A stretch of 64,000 nucleotides of DNA from Chrysomallon squamiferum (GCA_012295275.1 CM022676.1:1958503-2022502); one strand, 5' to 3'. Positions 34,239 to 56,954 are shown, counted from the stretch's first letter. Notes: a model not told the origin generated them from the sequence alone. Program-made: numbers and translations.

Positions 34239-34490
34239 TAATAAAATTAAATTAAAACAAAAGTAAAACATATAAATAAAATCTAAAAAAAAAAAAATAA
34301 AATAAAATAATAAAATAAAAATGGTGTAAAAGGAAACAAGATTATTTATCAATGACTTCATCATATAGGATAGGAGAATTATTTAACTAGATCTAGTACT
34401 GCTACTACTACTTTAGGTAGCTGTAGTACTAGTAGTAATAGTAGTAATAAATAAAGTAACACTAATATCACAAGCAGTGTAGTACTGTCG
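33021..34490. other. Low-complexity intergenic DNA
   Basis: ATT (33023-33066), T-run (33289-33319), CT then GT repeats (33389-33464), ACA repeats (33606-33660), A-run (34141-34164) and AAT repeats (34177-34235). No exon is supported. Confidence 0.6.
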
Positions 34491-34492
34491 TA

Positions 34493-34775
34493 ATCAGAGC
34501 CGGATTTCGCATGTAGGCTTTCTAGGCGGCAGGATGACAGGGGCAGTTTATATTACATAAATTCGTATTTTCACATTTGATTTATAAACAAAACATTATG
34601 TAAACGTAAAACCATGTTTTTGCTTTCAACTAGATCATAAGTTATAACCATTCATATTATATAAACTAAGTGGGAAGGGTGAGGGGGACTTGAGCCTTGA
34701 GGAGGGGGCGATAAAATTTCCTTAGCCTATGGGCGGCAAGCACATTGTATCCAATCCTGGTCGTACTAGCTGTAG
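34493..34775 (+). mobile_element. Possible non-autonomous DNA transposon
   Basis: A compositionally distinct island within AT-rich DNA. It begins CAGAGCCGGATTTCGC and ends CCAATCCTGGTCGT, weakly complementary ends. Inside, CTAGGCGGCAGGATGAC and ATGGGCGGCAAGCAC echo each other. There is no coding capacity and no clear target duplication. Assignment is tentative. Confidence 0.35.
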
Positions 34776-35175
34776 TTGATGTAGGAATTGTATCAGTAAT
34801 AGTGTAGGAGTAGTTGTAGTTTTTTTGTGGGAACTGCCTTGAGAGAAGTTGTCGTAGTAGTATTAGTAAGTGTTGTTTTTGTCGTTGTTGTTGTGGGAGT
34901 AGTAGTTGTTATCCTTGCCATTATTATGCCGAAGTTGCAGTCGGAATTGTCGTAATTGTAGTAGTAATGACAGGAGAAGGAATAGTAATGAAATTAGTGG
35001 CAACATTATCATAATTATATATAAATGAAAGTAAGTATATATAACAAATTACAAGCTTATTTTGGCAGTTAACGTATAAAGATAGCAAACATCCACACAA
35101 AACTATTTACGAAATCGGTGAATTAATGGAAGGAAAATAAATATATCGTAATAATATAAATCATAATTCGCGTGC

Positions 35176-35224
<49 letters not shown>

Positions 35225-35670
35225 ACGATATATACGTGTATTTATGTATGTGTGTTTTTGTCTATACCTATATGGGTGTGTATGTATAATGTTTGTGTAT
35301 GTATGAGTTCTTGTGCGTATGTGTACATCTCTTTGTGTTTCTGTGTGTAGTATGTGTGTGCTTACATATAGTTATGAAGAGTATACGAAACAGTGGATGA
35401 AAGGAACAAGTTAATTGGATCTGTCTCAAAAGCAGTACAGCAGTAACGAAAAACAGATGATTATAATTGTTTAACACTTTGGTTCACGAGAACTGTTTAC
35501 GATGTTCTTTCTGAAATATATTAGTGTAATCAAATCAGTCTAAAAAATGATATTAGTATACTTGATTATCCAAAACGAAGAGGGGAAAAAACATAGGAAG
35601 AAGAAGAAAAGAAAAAAAAAAAAAAAAAAGAAAAGGTACGTACAAGTACACTTTTCTCGAATTACTTAAT

Positions 35671-35765
<95 letters not shown>

Positions 35766-36150
35766 CTCTTTTTTCACTCACTTTCTTTGTCAATTATCAA
35801 CATATGTTATTTCAATTCAAATATTTTTTTTCTAAAGAATGTGGCCCATTTCAAAGTATTTACATCCATAGAACAATCCACACTATGGTACACAAATATT
35901 ATTTAACTGTAATAAAAAAATGTCCTTGATCGTTAATTAGCAAACTAGTTGTTATTCCATGACTCATTCTAAAGTTTCATAACACACATACACCCACAGT
36001 TAGCCTGTAATTCATATGTCAGCCTGCAATTATAAAATTAATAACAATGCACGTAATTAAAGCACTCGCATTTCAAATAAAACGGCAGAGACAAGGCTCT
36101 TGAATGAAGTTTAAGTAGTACAAGCTTTGCGTGCGTTAAACGAAATACGA
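34776..36150. other. Spacer upstream of first single-Ig gene
   Basis: GTA-type trinucleotide runs (34830-35000), GT repeat (35169-35222), A-run (about 35610-35630) and CT tract (35671-35762), then AT-rich unique sequence that probably includes the promoter of the gene starting at 36157. No TATA box stands out. Confidence 0.5.
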
Positions 36151-36156
36151 GACGCG

Positions 36157-38360
<2,204 letters not shown>

Positions 38361-38482
38361 GGGAGGAAACAAACCAGATGATTTTTCGTAAAAATTCATA
38401 AACTTCTCAATTTTTGTAAACAATGTTTTTGTTTTGTGTTCCTTGCTCGTTTGATTTAAAGTCAGTTGGTCATTGTTTCCTT

Positions 38483-38565
<83 letters not shown>

Positions 38566-38586
38566 CTCCCCCTCTCTCTCTCTCTC

Positions 38587-38638
<52 letters not shown>

Positions 38639-38641
38639 TCT

Positions 38642-38713
<72 letters not shown>

Positions 38714-39260
38714 GAGTGGCTGATAACTGGAATTCAAGAATCAATTTTAAAATAAGTTCATGCATCCTCTACACGCCACAAGTAAGAAATAATAATAATT
38801 TAAAAAAGAAAAAAAAAAGAAAAAGATAAAATAAAATAAAATAAAATAAAATAAAATAAATAAATAAATAGAATCTCCAAAAAAGCTACAGCAGCACCAG
38901 CAACAACAACAGTCATAATGATGATTATGATAATGATAATAGTAGTAGTAGCAGAAATATGTTTTTAAGAAACTGATTTTTGGCAGGCGTATTTTTTTTA
39001 CGAATGAGTTTGGAAGATATAATGACTTTTCCTTTTTACTACTACTACTACTGCTATACTACTGCTGCTACTACTACTACTACTACTATTACTACTACAA
39101 CCACCACCACCACCACCACTACTACTACTACCACCTCTTCTACAACTATTACTGTCGTTGTAGTTGTTGTTGTTGCCTCTTTATTTTATGACTCCCATTA
39201 CTGTTGTTTTGTTGTTGTTGTTGTCGTCGTTATTACTCTTATTAATCAGAATAAACGTGT
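38361..39260. repeat. CT/CTCC tract, TAAAA and trinucleotide repeats
   Basis: CT tract with CTCTCC interruptions (38484-38712), TAAAA repeats (38826-38870), ACT/ACC/GTT repeats (39035-39240). Non-coding. Confidence 0.85.
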
Positions 39261-39277
39261 ATCTCACAACAGTCACA

Positions 39278-39376
39278 GGTTAATGTACGCTCAGCGTGTC
39301 CACTTACGAAACCTTGCAGACTGAACAGAAAGCAACCGGTGCACTTTAACGACTCTGGAAAGTACTACAGAACTTA
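39278..39376 (+). pseudogene. Possible Ig exon remnant
   Basis: After CAACAGTCACAG a short frame reads VNVRSACPLTKPC... and ends PVHFNDSGKYYRT before TAA. NDSGKYY resembles an Ig F strand, but the following Cys is replaced by Arg. It could be a leftover duplicate from this Ig-rich region. Chance similarity is quite possible. Confidence 0.2.
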
Positions 39377-39904
39377 AGAAGTGATATACGCGAGAGTCGC
39401 AAATAGGCCAAAACAAACCGTGCCTGACAAATAAAACTCGTTTACTGGGTCAACAAAACATGCTGGCTGATTCAGCCTCGGTTCCGAAGCATGCCGTGCA
39501 AACTCATACACGTGCTCAGATGTCGAGTGATCGCTTCCGAGAAACAATCGAATGACGTCAGATCCGTAACTGCGCCGAACGGCGATGGTTAGTTGTTGAA
39601 AGAGATCTTAGGATTTGATGATTATTTTGAAAATTGAAATGTTTTCAATAATTTATTAACACACACATATTCACACACATATTGTTTATATCTGTTGAAG
39701 TGTCTACGCTAAATGAACAAGGGTTACGAATACAACAATAATAATAACAATAACAACAACAACAATAATAACAACAACAACAACAACAAAATAACAGTAA
39801 TAATAATAATAACAACAAAACAACAACAACAACAGTAATAATAATAATAATAACAACAAAACAACAATAACAACAACAACAGCAGCAACAACAACAAGAA
39901 CGAC

Positions 39905-39957
<53 letters not shown>

Positions 39958-40757
39958 TGATGATGACGACAACGACGACGATGATGATGAAAATAGTAAT
40001 GATGAAGATGATTATAAGAACATAGACAAGAACAGTTAAAATTTAATATTCAAACAAAATAGTTCCGGCACCATTATGAAACTGTTAACCAATCAGAAAC
40101 GAGTAACTGATCACGTGAACATCACAGAAAAAACTTTTAGAAAAAGTACCAAGTTAGCAGAAAGTTATATCTAATATGCACATACTGTTAAATCAGTTCT
40201 TTGAGCTGTCAAGCAAAAGTAAAAATAACAAGCAGTTTGACAGTTTGTCCGTGTTTCAGTCAGTCAGTTCTTTGACCTCTGTCATATCACACTGAGAAAT
40301 TTACGGGTATTGACAAATGTTGTTGACCAACCCTTTTCTAATGTTTAATCCGACAGTTCTCGCTAATTCAGCTGGAAATAAATTATTATCGTACTGTTAA
40401 CGATATAAAAGGACTGGAAGCAGACTTGTGTTAAATAGCTAGCTTAAATAAGCGTAAACACTTTTACAGAATCAGTTGCACGGGAACTCCCTTGGACCTA
40501 ATTCCCTTTAACACCCATGGCCAAAACAACTAGTTTATCAAATAACAAAGAATTTGTTTTCGTGTTTTTGAGAAGGTAATTATGAACGATCCCAGTCTGC
40601 TAATCCTACGAATTTTGTAAGGATTGGTAGCAGATGTTAAATCTGTATTTGACTACTGCATAACAGATTTATTTCTGAAATATAATTGCAGTTAATATTA
40701 AAATATAAGAAAGTATTTGCTGAACAAATCTCTCTCTCTATCAATGGGTCTCATTTG

Positions 40758-40827
<70 letters not shown>

Positions 40828-40883
40828 GTCTGTCTGTCTGTCTGTCTCTCTCATAATAATAATAATAATAATCATCATCATCA
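39377..40883. other. Spacer with AAT/ACA repeats and a CT tract
   Basis: Unique sequence 39380-39730 and 40030-40730 without a recognisable exon. AAT/ACA repeats at 39740-40010, CT at 40761-40822, ATC repeats at 40854-40890. Confidence 0.5.
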
Positions 40884-41045
40884 TCATCATAATTTGCACA
40901 GTACGTATGCACTAACGCTCAGTTAGCTAATTTTAGCTGCACGTTACCAGGATACAAAACTGCAAATAGATATTTGATGTATTATTTTACTTCTCTTTCA
41001 CAGTTTAGACGTTTCTAAGTGCTCTAACTTGCAAACACGCTATTG
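40884..41045 (-). repeat. Dispersed ~170-bp repeat, copy 2 (inverted)
   Basis: Reverse complement of 32844-33000, beginning next to an ATC repeat and ending at AACACGCTATT. The copies are nearly identical by eye, which suggests recent spread. Confidence 0.7.
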
Positions 41046-41499
41046 CTTTGTCTCTGTCTCTCTTTACATTTATCTTTCCCTCTTTCTCTCTCTGTGAATA
41101 TCTATTTCTGTTTGTTTTCCTCTGTCCTTCTGTCTCTTTCTGTGTCGTCTCTTTTTTCTTATGTTTCTCGTTCATCTTCTCTCTCGTTCTATCTGGCTAT
41201 ATTTTAATTTGTAGTTCTCTCATAATCAGATTGTATCATGACTATAACGAACCAAACTTGAAAGTGATTTTTAACGTTTACGATATCTTCATATAAGCAC
41301 TCGTTTGCGAAAAACCATTCTTGCTATAAACCAAATACGTAATTAGAAAGTAAGTAAGTAAGTTAGTAAGTAAGTAAGTAAGTATGTAAGTAAGCAAGTG
41401 CATACGTAACTAATTAAATATGTAAGAAAATAAGTAAAAATTGAAGAAAAAAAAAGAACAAAGGAAAGCCCCCCCAAAAAAAATATTACAGAAATTTTG

Positions 41500-41545
41500 C
41501 CTGTCTCATCCGTCATTCGGATTCGAACCAGCAGTCTCTGATTTC
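41500..41545 (-). mobile_element. B-box-containing tRNA-like fragment
   Basis: On the minus strand GCTGGTTCGAATCCG is a perfect pol III B box followed by AATGACGG. No A box is found at the right distance, so it may be a truncated SINE or a chance match. Confidence 0.3.
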
Positions 41546-41734
41546 AGAAATGAATACAAAACGTAAACAAGAAACGTGACATTTTTCACTCGGTGCTTTC
41601 TTGACAGTCCCCCCGAAGAACTCGGCGCAGTTCAAACGAGCCGGAAACTAACGACAATCCCCGAAAAACCACATCAAACGCGACCGCTTGCTTCAAAGAC
41701 GAAAATGACCGCGAAAACAATCGGCACATTACTC

Positions 41735-41875
41735 ACGTGACGCAGTTAAACCCCTCGCAGCGGAAGTGCCGCAGTAATATCAGAATAATGAGAGTAATTT
41801 TCGATCAGTAGAATTCATCCCGTAAGAGCAGTTCATGCTGTATTTAAGAAGGCGCAGGCTGCAAACAGTCAGAGA
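41735..41875 (+). promoter_or_regulatory. Candidate promoter of single-Ig gene B
   Basis: Relatively GC-rich for the region. It contains TCACGTGA (E-box) near 41735 and TATTTAA at 41841-41847, about 65 bases before the ATG at 41910. This fits a TATA-type core promoter with a short 5' UTR. Motif evidence only. Confidence 0.35.
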
Positions 41876-41909
41876 AAAGATTTGTGTTTGACGTGCACAC
41901 AAAGGAGAG

Positions 41910-42557
41910 ATGGCGTCCCGAACCGAACCTCAGTTTCTTATCTTCTCTCTTCTCTGTCTCAGTGTTGTTGTCACAGGTGAGTACTCTTTATCATAGAACT
42001 GATGATGATGGTGATGATGGTGATGATGAAGATGTCAGCATCATCATCACAATCATGATTATTATCAATATCATTTCCATCATCATAATATAATCATTAT
42101 CGCTATTGTTATAGTCACAGACATGTAAATCATTTTTTATATATATTTGTTGTTGTTGTCATATCAATTATTACAATAATAAAAATTGTTATTATATTTT
42201 ATATTATTGTTATAATTACCGTTATAAATATTATTATTGCTGTTGTCATAATAATAATAATAATTTTTGCATTTATTTTTAGTTTTATGTATGTCTTTAA
42301 TTAATTATTTATTTATGTGATTTATTTTTCCATTCCTTTATTTTACTATGCGTTATTTTATCACTAATTCTGGCTAAAATACGAACAAAAATAGATAAAC
42401 TGAAATCTGGAATATCGTTCAGACATCGTTTTAACATAATTGACAACGATTTGTCTGAAAATTACTGCTGAGCACATTCCACAGAGCAGTTATCACTCCT
42501 GCGTATATGACATTTGTGTTCGGTATACGACGGGAGAATATGGGAGTCAGACATAGA

Positions 42558-42650
<93 letters not shown>

Positions 42651-43307
42651 GTTACTGATATTTTCATTTATCTGTTCTTGTATTAAATGTATCATTAATT
42701 GTTATTAGGTGGAAGAATGCCTCGTTTTGAAAACAAGCCAACGACGGTGACTGTTTTGGAAGGTGTAGATGCAACGTTAACCTGCGATGTACAACGAATA
42801 GGTAGGTCAAACTTTCATCTCTGTTTTCATTTTATTATTATTATTATTATCATTACCACTGTGTGTGTTAGTGTTGTTGTTGTCATTGTTTTGTTGTTTT
42901 TGTTGCTATTATTGTTGTTTTGGGTATTATTATTATCATTATCGTCGTCATCATTTTTGTTGTTGGTATTATATTATCATCATTATCATTAGTTGTTATT
43001 ATTAATAATATAATTATTGAGTTTGCTGTTGCTGTTGTTATTGTTGCTGTTGTTACTCTTGGTGTTGTTACTGTTGGTGTTGTTATTAATCAGATAACGT
43101 CGCAGTACGCTGGTATCGAGAAAACACACCGCTCGCACTGGACAACAGTCACGTGACGGTTACCATGGATACTAGTAAAGGACACATTCATTTGCATATC
43201 AACCATGTGACATCACGTGATTCCGGCGTGTACTACTGTGTGGGGAATCAGTTTTTACAAAGAATTGAATTAAACGTTTTAAGTAAGACAGTTATTTCAT
43301 TTCTTTT

Positions 43308-43338
<31 letters not shown>

Positions 43339-43423
43339 GTTTCGAAGCTTCATTGTTATTTTTATTGCCTTTTGGGTATTTTTATTTCATTATTATTATT
43401 TAAAATTATTATTATTATTATTA

Positions 43424-43481
<58 letters not shown>

Positions 43482-43591
43482 ATTCTTTGGTTGGTAATTT
43501 CTATCTAGATGACACTGGAACTGAATGTCTGTCTGTCACTTTGTTTATCTGTCTATCAGTATCTTTCACTTTGTCGGTTTATCTCTGTTTC

Positions 43592-43665
<74 letters not shown>

Positions 43666-43672
43666 ATCTATG

Positions 43673-43745
<73 letters not shown>

Positions 43746-44499
43746 ATCTATGTATCTATCTATCTATCTATCTATCTATTTATCTATATGTCTGTGTGTC
43801 TGTTGTCTGTCTATTTATCTGTCTGTGTTTTCTGTGTGTAGGACTTTCGTCTCTCTATTACCTATTCGTCCTCGCTGTTGATTTGCTGTTATTTCAGTCG
43901 TCAGTTTAGTAATTTTACTTTTATCCCTTCACTTTCTCAGTTCGTGACTTTGAAGGAATCAATGCACTGTTTTGTATTTGCTTGTAATCTCTGTATATTA
44001 GCTGTAATGTCGTAATTAACGCGAGTCTTACATTTATTTTCTGTGTTGTAAGAAATTATAACACACAATACGTTTATGTTTTTTATACAATTTTAAAATA
44101 AACCTTTTCTGTATTAACATGACAAAAAATTGTGTTAAATTTCTGACCCAACTAATCAATATTTATAGTAATGATCTATAAAAATTCGTATACATTTACA
44201 TATAATTTCAAACTACACCGTTTCTATATTAGCATGAGAAGAAAATGTATTAAATTCCAGATCAAACTAATATATATTGATTATTATTATCTACAAATGA
44301 TACGCGTATATTTATAAATAATTTTAGAAACAAATATATTTTTTATATGTCAAACTGCAGATCAAACTAATAATGGTAATAATTATCTGTTTCAGGTTCG
44401 GTTCCAAGGAAAGCCAGGTTTGTGGATTCTTACAGACCGCCTGGTCGACGCCCACCACACCCACCTATCACAGACTATGAGTGGGGCAGATTTGATTAA
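41910..44499 (+). CDS. Small secreted single-Ig-domain protein (gene B)
   Basis: Exons 41910-41976, 42709-42801, 43094-43282 and 44396-44499 (TAA), all joined in phase 1, give 150 residues. Exon 1 is a signal peptide (MASRTEPQFLIFSLLCLSVV). Exon 2 carries strands A-B (ENKPTTVTVLEGVDATLTC). Exon 3 carries the core Trp (VAVRWYRENTPL) and the F strand SRDSGVYYCVG. Exon 4 is a short basic and Pro-rich tail, VDSYRPPGRRPPHPPITDYEWG. The Ig domain resembles the N-terminal domains of lachesin/DIP-type adhesion proteins, but there is no second domain and no membrane anchor. It could act as a soluble ligand or decoy, which is inference. The intron within the Ig domain is at the same place as in gene A, so the two are probable paralogues. 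AATAAA lies at 44667-44672. Confidence 0.75.
41977..42708 (+). other. Intron 1 of single-Ig gene B
   Basis: ATG/ATC and ATT repeats followed by a GA tract (42562-42648). No exon is seen. Confidence 0.7.
43283..44395 (+). other. Intron 3 of single-Ig gene B with ATT, TATC and 115-bp repeats
   Basis: TTTC and ATT repeats (43310-43482), TATC repeats (43590-43800), then about three diverged copies of a ~115-bp unit (44035-44385), recognisable by repeated CAACTAATC / ATCAAACTAAT and TTTCTGTATTAACATGA-like blocks. Confidence 0.6.
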
Positions 44500-44562
44500 C
44501 TGGAGTAAAATAAACTTTATGAAACAACAGTTCACCGTGCATTTGTGTTGCGTGTATGTTAC

Positions 44563-44656
<94 letters not shown>

Positions 44657-44752
44657 AGTTATGGAGAATAAAAGACGCAAGTTCACATAGTCGTAAATTA
44701 GCTTTCTTATTTCGCACGTGTATACAGTTACACGCAAGAATGAAGGCACTCG

Positions 44753-44795
<43 letters not shown>

Positions 44796-45275
44796 ACACA
44801 CATACAAATACAAATATTCAGAAACGGGTGCGAACCCAACACACTGATGTATATATATAAAGGGTTTTCAACAACAAAAACAAAAAGGAAAAACAAAATA
44901 AATATTTAAAATAAAGTTTATTTCAAATTATATACGAGATGAATAACTAAAATTTCAGAAGTATATTCTACAGTGCTAGCCATTTCGAAATAAAAAGTTT
45001 AACAATTATATAAATATGAAAAAAAATAATAATTATAAATACAATAAAATAAAATAAATAACTAAATAAATAAGAAAATAAATAAAATAAAAATAGAAAT
45101 TAACGTAAGAAATATATTTTAAATAAAAGAAACAAATTAGAGAGATAGAGAAAGAGAAAAGTAACAGAAGAGTAAATTACAATGAAAATAAAGAAGAGAC
45201 AGAGTAATAAAATAATAATTAAAAATAAAATAACAAAGAAAAATGGAAAAGTATAAAGAAAAGACAAAGAACAAA

Positions 45276-45330
<55 letters not shown>

Positions 45331-45949
45331 ATGTATTGGCATACTAACACAGGTGAATAGAAAAAGGCTAGTCTAGAAATAAGTTTATCGTTAGAGTCAG
45401 GATTAGATTAATTTAGTATAGTCAGGACTTGCGAGCAGCAGTAGAATACAAAACTGAAATCTCAGCCCGTATTTTTTTTCTTTTTATAACTGAAATAATC
45501 TAATTTTCTAACAGATAAAACTGAGAAATTGAGAAACGTACAATATAACGTACAGCTATAACTGATCAGTAGAATTATAATACAACTTTGTCATGCCACG
45601 TGAAACTTCAACATTCCAAATTCTTTATTAAATGTTAAAATATACATGATATATTTGCGTATGTCCATACAATCCCTTTGTAATTACAACGTACATTAGG
45701 TGAAAAAAAAAAAAAAAAAAAAAAAATAAATAATATAAATTTTGTTTTTAAAATATATAAATATATTTTGCATTTTTCTAAATAGTTTTATTTTATATTG
45801 GTTCTCTTAATTAATATGAACTTTAGAAAAAGAAAAAGGAAAAAAGAAAAGAAATAACAATGAAAATAAAATACAGTTTAAAAATTATTTTATTTCATAC
45901 TTTGTTAGGAGTCAGATCCCATTGAAAACTAATAATAAAAATAAATAAC

Positions 45950-45984
<35 letters not shown>

Positions 45985-46405
45985 AAATAAATAAATAAAT
46001 AAACAAATAAATAAATAATAAATAATAGTAATAATAAGAGTTAAGTATAACAATTTAATCGTATCCCCAAACAAAGACATTTAAGGTGATGGTTGATATC
46101 TAAATATAACAGTTTTTGAAATCACAAATCAGCTCCACATTGTTTGAATTATTTTAGTAAAATTTCATTACTTAGATGTTCTGATAACAATAAAACAGTT
46201 ACTATTCCGACAGGGTCTTTTATGATTGTTTCTTATAATTATTAAATTATTTCTGTAATGTGTTTCTGATCTTTTAAATAATGCTATAACAAAGAAAGAT
46301 TTGGATTTAAGATGGTATTAAAAAAGCAGACGAAAAAATTTATAATACTGTTAATACTATTAATACTACTAATAAAAAAATAATATTAATAATAATAATA
46401 ATAGC

Positions 46406-46469
<64 letters not shown>

Positions 46470-46725
46470 TATTTGCAAGAAGAAAATGAAAACTTAACCA
46501 AAAGTACTTACAGTTAAATCAGGCCATACCTAATATACTTATTTTATTACTATAATATCATTATAAGAAATTACTTACATATAAATAAACAAGAAATTGA
46601 CACACCCAAAACATGAAACATGCTTATTTACATATGATATGGTGCAAATGGTGACATTATGTACACTGGCTGGATTATTTTTCTTTGATTTTGGCAATAT
46701 TTATACATTCTCTTCTTCTTTCTTT

Positions 46726-46765
<40 letters not shown>

Positions 46766-46861
46766 CTTGGTCTACAGATTTATGAAAACATAAAACAAAA
46801 ATACTAAGAAGCAAAACATCTTTTAACTGCATGATTTAACTGTAAATAATAATACTAATAA

Positions 46862-46917
<56 letters not shown>

Positions 46918-47027
46918 ATAATAATAATAATAATATAAAAAAGGAAGAATGAATAAACAAATAAGTAAAAATCTGACAATGAAAAAAATGAAAAGAAATA
47001 AGAATGAAGTACAAAAAAAAACAACAG

Positions 47028-47067
<40 letters not shown>

Positions 47068-47214
47068 TAATAATAACTAAAAAAGAAAGCAAACAAAAAT
47101 ATGAAACAATGGTTAAAATAAAATTATAGCTTCACGTCTAACAGTTTTTTAAGTTTACGTAGATTAAAAACAAAGTGTGCTCCGTTATAAGTAAAATAAA
47201 ATCTTTTGTTTTTC
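44500..47214. other. Repeat-rich, AT-rich spacer between convergent genes
   Basis: GA (44566-44652), CA (44757-44803), AAAT (45272-45332, 45945-46020), AAT (46380-46470), T-run (about 46728-46763), ACT (46860-46920) and TA (47034-47063) repeats. No exon is supported. It separates the + strand gene ending at 44499 from the - strand gene ending at 47215. Confidence 0.7.
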
Positions 47215-54302
<7,088 letters not shown>

Positions 54303-54366
54303 CTGTACACAACAACAACAACAACAATAATAATCATAATTATATTAATAACAACAGTAACAGTAA

Positions 54367-54401
<35 letters not shown>

Positions 54402-54594
54402 ATAATAATAATAATAAATACTATAATTATTATTATTATTATTATTTCTGTTGTTGTTATTGTTATTGCTATTATTATTACTGTTATCAATATTATTATT
54501 ACTAGTGGTAGTAGTAGTAGTAGTAGTAATAGTGATAATAGTAATAATAATAATGATAATAAACAAATAAATAAGTAGTAGCAGTAATAATAAT

Positions 54595-54647
<53 letters not shown>

Positions 54648-54982
54648 CAGCAGGTATGACATGTGTGTACACGTATGTATTTCTCTCTGGTGTTTCTGTT
54701 GGTGTTTGCGTGTGTGTATGTGTTTGGTATGTTCCCCAAACTGGCAGTCTCCAGATTATGTAATCGGTGAGGTGTTGTAATCCACTTCCAGAAATGGGAA
54801 AACTGGCGTGAGCAATTAAGGCCAATTTAGAGGCACGAAGAACAGAGGGGTATTAACGAGATTAACTTTAATGATCAGTGAAGAGCAGAGGTGAAAATTA
54901 ATGTTTGGAGACATGAAATTAATATTGTATCTCAGTAACATTTGGAGGCAGGAAATACTACCAATTTAGGCATGTGAATGCA
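54303..54982. other. Upstream of Ig1: repeats and unique spacer
   Basis: ACA, ACT, ATT, GTA and AAAT repeats (54303-54650), then unique sequence to 54980. The ACA run directly before 54302 supplies the Ig1 acceptor on the minus strand (TTGTTGTGTACAG). A signal-peptide exon was not found here. Confidence 0.5.
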
Positions 54983-55344
54983 CGGCGGATTAGTAACAAG
55001 AATGGTACGGTACCATGGAGATGTTTGTATTCGATGTGCCTTTAACCGTGACTACTACACCGGGTGGGAGGGTGGTCAGGAGAGGTAAAGACCACATCCA
55101 TTCCTCGGATGAGAGCGAAGTTGCTGTCCACCTACTGACCAACACGATGCGGAAGCGAGCACGGGAGGAGCTGACCAGTAACCCAAACATATATGACGAG
55201 GAGAGGAAGAAGTTGTTGACCGGGTATGGAGACTCAAGACCACAGGACATAGCTTCCAAGCTGAGTATGTTTGATGACATCAAATCCAGCTTGTACCGAC
55301 AGAGAGCGAAAAAAGTCCCGCAAACTGGAACATTTCTTGCGTAG
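54983..55344 (+). pseudogene. FLYWCH-type zinc-finger fragment of a MULE-like transposon
   Basis: From 54983 one frame reads RRISNKNGTVPWRCLYSMC, the core of a FLYWCH zinc finger. After a frame change it continues TTTPGGRVVRRGKDHIHSSDE with the final His pair, then VAVHLLTNTMRKRAREELT, IYDEERKKLL and LSMFDDIKSSLYRQRAKKVP, the linker that follows FLYWCH in animal MULE-associated proteins. The transposase domain is absent and the frame ends at TAG (55342-55344). This is a broken transposon-derived fragment. Confidence 0.65.
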
Positions 55345-56691
55345 AGTGTAACTGATTGTCCTACAAATTGTGGACAAAATACAGTTTAACAAAAGTACAT
55401 CAATTAAGGTGACGGAACATCAATTAGTAAGGGTGAGAAATAAAATGCCAGAAATGGAACAACTGCCGTGTCCAGTTAAGATGTGTTATAATTTCACTGC
55501 CAGAATCAGGAATAAACCATGTGTTTGTGTGTGTATTTGTGTCTATATAATATATATACACACACACATACACACATACACAGACAAACACACACAATCA
55601 CACGTATGTATGTATGTATATATGTATGTATGTATGTGTGTGTATGTACACAACATATTCTAAAATGTAAAATGCTTAGAATGGAAAACAAGCTAGTATG
55701 TAGCTCGAATCGTATACTAATTGACTATTACGTAAATGACGGCGTTTATGCTTTTATATAAAATAGTTTCTGTTGTAAATTATGTTTCTGATTATTCCGA
55801 ATCTTTAACTAAATATTAGATAAGATCAAAAAAAAATATTACATATAATAAAAATATTTAAAAAAAAAAATAATAAAAAAAAAAAAAAAAAAATAAAAAA
55901 TACATAAAAACATTAAACAATAAAATAAAAAAATAAATACAAATTTTAAAAAATAAAATAAAAATAAAAATTATCTAGTCACTTGATAACATATGTTTTG
56001 ACATTAACAAAATAACAAATAATAATTTTAATTAACGGAGAAAAAGAAGAAGAAGGAGAAGAAGAAAGAGCAAAAAAAAAAAGGAAGAAAAGAAAAAAAA
56101 ATTCAGGAAATTGCTATAACATTGACTCCCGGTAATGATCTCACCTGGTTTGGACCACGCCCAGTGCAAGGAAACTGAGTACATCAAGATATCAAATTAC
56201 TTAACACTAGCCGAGCTTTCTCTCTACTCAGATGAATAATTATGAAATAAAGACGATAAAAACGAAAAAGATATAGAAATAGAATTAAAAAAAAAAAAAA
56301 AAAACGTTCGAAGAAAAACAGAATCATAACGAGAATGATTAATAAGATGAAGAAGAAGAAGAAGAAGAAGAAAAAGAAAAAAAAAAGAAGAAGTAAGAAG
56401 ATAAACCTGATATTTGTTAAGTTTTATTAAAACACCTAACAAACAGAGTTCAACATTCTACAGTTGCTGTGTCATCAATCATTAACAAAAATGTCATCCG
56501 CCGTAGACTGACAATGTCCTTATTACATTTATTATCATCATCTATTTATCGCCTCTTTATTACTGTTATTATCATGAAAGATATATCGCCAGCAGCCATA
56601 TCAACAAAAACTTGAAAGCATGAACAGCTATTTTAAAAATTACATTTAAAGAAATTTAAAACATTTTAATTAAATATTTATCTTTCAATGA

Positions 56692-56737
<46 letters not shown>

Positions 56738-56814
56738 TTAGGATTTTGAATATTCTCTGTGTTATGTATGTCTGATTAGACTCTGCACATAGACAATAGT
56801 TAGGAACGCACTGA
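55345..56814. other. AT-rich spacer
   Basis: CA/TATG repeats (55515-55645), A-rich stretches (55830-55970, 56040-56105, 56285-56305), GAA repeats (56345-56395) and AT repeat (56696-56732). A short segment at about 56140-56190 could be a small minus-strand exon (SVSLHWAWSKPG before GTGAG), but this is too weak to call. Confidence 0.5.
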
Positions 56815-56885
56815 CACAGGAGGACAAAGTCCAATCACGACCTCACAAACCCGTCAGATGCCGCTGACGAGACTCGAACGTATGT
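56815..56885 (-). mobile_element. SINE-like sequence (minus-strand copy)
   Basis: Reverse complement of the 4670-4745 family: GAGGACAAAGTCC, CACGACCTCACAAAC and GCCGCTGACGAGACTCGAAC, followed by TATG repeats. It has about ten extra bases compared with the copy at 4.7 kb, so neither is a local duplicate of the other. Confidence 0.55.
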
Positions 56886-56954
56886 ATGTGTGTATATATA
56901 CATATTCATGTACATATGTATGTATGTTTGTACGTATGTATGTATATATGTTTG

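Noticed and set aside
56140-56190. Minus-strand SVSLHWAWSKPG before GTGAG as a possible 5' exon of the adhesion gene
   Set aside because: Short, not clearly a signal peptide or Ig strand, and no acceptor or promoter context.
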